Shown here piece after piece: positions 62,162-64,000 of a DNA stretch of 64,000 nucleotides. The translations under genes and the position numbers were made by a program. Location: the NCBI RefSeq assembly GCF_008632455.1, contig NZ_CP043929.1:2232001-2296000 (forward strand), given 5' to 3'. How positions within the stretch are numbered: the first letter of the stretch is position 1; every line of letters starts with the position of its first letter. Below the pieces are notes generated by a model, which ran no database searches, was not told the DNA's origin, and saw only the letters and a program-made list of their open reading frames with translations. The DNA is from Methylomonas rhizoryzae. Lineage in GTDB: Bacteria; Pseudomonadota; Gammaproteobacteria; Methylococcales; Methylomonadaceae.

Positions 62162-63139
62162 ATGGCAAGATGCGTGCTGTTCCGGCCGACATTCGGCGCC
62201 GTTGCAGGTGTTCACTTCGATAGTGAGATGATCGAGATGGACGAAGCTGCGCAGCAGATTTTTGTAATACGTGGGTGACTTCGGCGCCTGCGTCACCAGC
62301 ATGATGATGGCCGCATGGTGCGACGGACTGATCCGCCATACGTGAATGTCGCTAACGATGCACTCGCCATCGTCTTCCAACGTTGACTGAATGGCCTGCA
62401 AGTAGTGCTCGTCTATGCCGTGATCCAACAGCAACGGGCTGGTTTCCTTAATCAATCCCCAAGCCCATACCAAGATGACGCCGGCCCCGACAAACCCCAT
62501 GGCGGCGTCCAACCAGGTCCAACCGTAATATTTGCCGGCCAACAAGGCGACTATCGCTAGTATCGAGGTTAAAGCGTCCGCCAATACATGCAAATACGCT
62601 GCTTTCAGGTTATGGTCGTGGTGGTGATGGTGCTCGTGTTTGTCGGAATGGGCGTGATGATGGCTATGATGATCGTGCGCGTGTCCGTGATCACTCAGTA
62701 ATAAAGCGCTTAGTAGGTTGATGCCTAAACCGATAGCCGCGACCAAAATGGCTTCGTCGAACAAAATCCGCTCCGGCACGATCAAGCGTTCCGCCGATTC
62801 GGCAATCATCATCAAAGCGACTACGGCAAGCGCCACCGAACTGGCAAAGCCGCCTAAGACGCTGACTTTCGCCGAACTAAAAGCAAAGGTCCGGTCGCCT
62901 TCGTGTATCCGGCTGTATCGATAGGCAAAAATAGCAATCATGAATGCCAGCACATGCGTAGCCATATGCCATCCATCCGCGAGTAACGCCATGGAATGAA
63001 AGTTGAGCCCGGCCACGATCTCCACTAACATCGTCGCAAATGTCAGTAACAACACCCATTGGGTACGCGTTTCGCTCTTGCGGTTAATGCGGGAAAAGTC
63101 GTGACTATGTTGCCAATTGCTGATTTGGTGTTCGTGCAT
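62147..63139 (-). CDS. dmeF: CDF-family Co/Ni/Zn efflux transporter, DmeF-like
   Basis: 330 residues. Six helices and a cytosolic C-terminal domain. Metal site in ALLADGWHMATHVLAF (HxxxH with Asp) and AYLHVLADALTSIL (HxxxD); a His-rich loop (about 150-180) between TM4 and TM5 chelates metal. The N-terminal SNWQHSHDF and the pattern RNRKSETRTQWV-type opening fit DmeF. AGGAGC precedes the ATG. Exports divalent metal in exchange for protons; selectivity is inferred. Overlaps the HIT gene tail by 15 bp. Confidence 0.85.
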   Translation of the reverse strand: MHEHQISNWQHSHDFSRINRKSETRTQWVLLLTFATMLVEIVAGLNFHSMALLADGWHMATHVLAFMIAIFAYRYSRIHEGDRTFAFSSAKVSVLGGFASSVALAVVALMMIAESAERLIVPERILFDEAILVAAIGLGINLLSALLLSDHGHAHDHHSHHHAHSDKHEHHHHHDHNLKAAYLHVLADALTSILAIVALLAGKYYGWTWLDAAMGFVGAGVILVWAWGLIKETSPLLLDHGIDEHYLQAIQSTLEDDGECIVSDIHVWRISPSHHAAIIMLVTQAPKSPTYYKNLLRSFVHLDHLTIEVNTCNGAECRPEQHASCHSHRE

Positions 63140-63283
63140 AAAGCTCCTTTACCGAACAAAGTAAACCGGATTTCGATTTTAACCCATGCATGCAGTTCCT
63201 TAGTTGACGGCTGCACTCGGCCGCTGCAATCTCAGAGGAACCACCGTAAAATAGCCCGCTAGTTTCAATCAAGAGGAAGGAAT

Positions 63284-63715
63284 TTGCAAAATTTCACCCC
63301 GCTTTCCGCATTTTTAGGCGGTTCGTTAATTGGTTTAAGTGCTGTTCTGTTGTTATGGTGCAACGGCCGTATCGCCGGAGTCAGCAGCATAATGAATGGT
63401 TTATTTCAGCCCGACCCGGCAAATTACTATTGGCGCGCGTGTTTTTTGCTCGGCTTATTGGCGGGAAGTGCCGCTTGGTTTCAATTGACCGATGCGCAAC
63501 TCCCCATTCGGCAAAATGCTTCATCGGCCTTGATCGCAGCCGGCGGCTTTCTGGTTGGTCTCGGCACCCGCATCGGCAGCGGTTGCACCAGTGGACATGG
63601 CATCTGCGGCATCGCCTTATTGTCGGTTCGTTCTATTCTTGCCACCCTAACTTTTATGCTGACCGGCATATTAAGCGTTTATTTAGTGCGTCACGTGCTG
63701 GGAGTTTTAGCATGA
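63284..63715 (+). CDS. YeeE/YedE sulfur transporter subunit (N half)
   Basis: 143 residues, TTG start at 63284 with GAGGAAGG upstream. Four to five membrane helices and the YeeE/YedE core motif GSGCTSGHGICG (near 103-114), whose Cys relays thiosulfate-type sulfur in characterised homologues. It is the first half of a two-gene split version. Ends in ATGA shared with the next gene. Confidence 0.88.
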   Translation: MQNFTPLSAFLGGSLIGLSAVLLLWCNGRIAGVSSIMNGLFQPDPANYYWRACFLLGLLAGSAAWFQLTDAQLPIRQNASSALIAAGGFLVGLGTRIGSGCTSGHGICGIALLSVRSILATLTFMLTGILSVYLVRHVLGVLA

Positions 63716-64000
63716 AAGCGTTGTTTGCCTTCCTGGCCGGATTGCTGTTCGGTGTCGGGTTGGCCCTTTCCGAGATGGTCAATCCGCAGAAAGTGTTGGC
63801 ATTTTTAGATGTAAGCGGTAATTGGGACCCCAGTTTGGCTTTAGTCATGGCGGGCGCCTTAGCCGTTGCTGTTACGGGTTTCCGTTGGGTGCTCAGACAA
63901 CATAAACCGATTTTTGCCAGCCGCTTTCATTTGACCGACAAAACCGGTCCGGACCGGCGCTTACTGATGGGAGCGGCATTATTCGGCGTAGGCTGGGGCT
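63712..64000 (+). CDS. YeeE/YedE (DUF6691-like) second subunit, partial
   Basis: ATG at 63712 overlaps the previous stop (ATGA). 96 codons are visible before the window end. The product starts MKALFAFLAGLLFGVGLALS, has SEMVNPQKVLAFLDVSGNWDP, typical of the second YeeE/YedE-type protein, and continues into GAALFGVGWG. With 63284-63715 it forms the pair that makes one full transporter. Truncated by the window edge, not by mutation. Confidence 0.85.
   Translation, partial: MKALFAFLAGLLFGVGLALSEMVNPQKVLAFLDVSGNWDPSLALVMAGALAVAVTGFRWVLRQHKPIFASRFHLTDKTGPDRRLLMGAALFGVGWG

Noticed and set aside
62620..62700. Repeat-like CAC/CAT-rich tract at the CDF gene
   Set aside because: It encodes the His-rich metal-binding loop of the transporter, not a CRISPR or tandem repeat.

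Overview
The window is gene-dense chromosomal DNA of moderate GC from a gammaproteobacterium. The complete Entner-Doudoroff/oxidative pentose phosphate set beside fbp, a diheme cytochrome c4-type protein, the AmmeMemoRadiSam trio, a DUF4124 protein and the general protein character suggest a type I methanotroph (Methylococcales, Methylomonas-like). No methane oxidation gene lies in the window, so this assignment is inference. No rRNA, tRNA, IS element, prophage or CRISPR array was found.

Regions. (1) 1-3.6 kb, minus strand: nudJ-mnmA overlapping a Septu-like defence pair, an AAA/ABC-type ATPase followed by an HNH nuclease, with an AT-rich 5' part. (2) 3.7-8.3 kb: clpS-clpA, infA, a family I pyrophosphatase behind a cluster of TAAACA boxes, and a ModE-like regulator. 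(3) 8.9-17.2 kb: alanine dehydrogenase, a CysB-type LysR regulator, a one-module NRPS (C-A-T-TE) and a convergent patatin-like lipase with a cyclic-nucleotide-binding-like domain, whose 3' end overlaps the NRPS by 128 bp. (4) 17.2-22.6 kb: a non-canonical Nramp-like transporter, then a divergent amide-ligase locus: RLAN/RimK ATP-grasp facing a DUF2817 M14-like hydrolase and a GNAT-peptidase C39 fusion. (5) 22.7-25.7 kb: DUF4124 protein and a stand-alone FliK-like protein. (6) 25.8-34.6 kb: nitroreductase, fbp and an Fe-S FNR regulator on plus, facing eda, edd, opgC, pgl and zwf on minus across a bidirectional terminator; this is a central carbon block. (7) 34.9-38.7 kb: amrA-amrB and divergent amrS, two small unannotated protein genes, and yfbR. 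(8) 38.7-45 kb: a 1485-residue hybrid sensor kinase with three periplasmic binding domains coupled to a REC/HD-GYP response regulator, then a cytochrome c4. (9) 45-47.4 kb: AspT/YidE-type transporter coupled to an AlkB-like dioxygenase. (10) 47.4-55.5 kb, minus strand: a beta-oxidation operon, PlsC/hydrolase fusion - thiolase - HAD/ECH - acyl-CoA dehydrogenase. (11) 55.8-64 kb: LysR with divergent azoR-pirin, a chemotaxis receptor, a His-motif membrane protein, a HIT protein, a DmeF-like cation exporter and a two-gene YeeE/YedE sulfur transporter cut by the window end.

The loci most worth following are the RLAN ATP-grasp/M14/GNAT-C39 set, the single-module NRPS next to alanine dehydrogenase, the Septu-like pair fused to the mnmA operon, the non-canonical Nramp, and the His-motif membrane protein.
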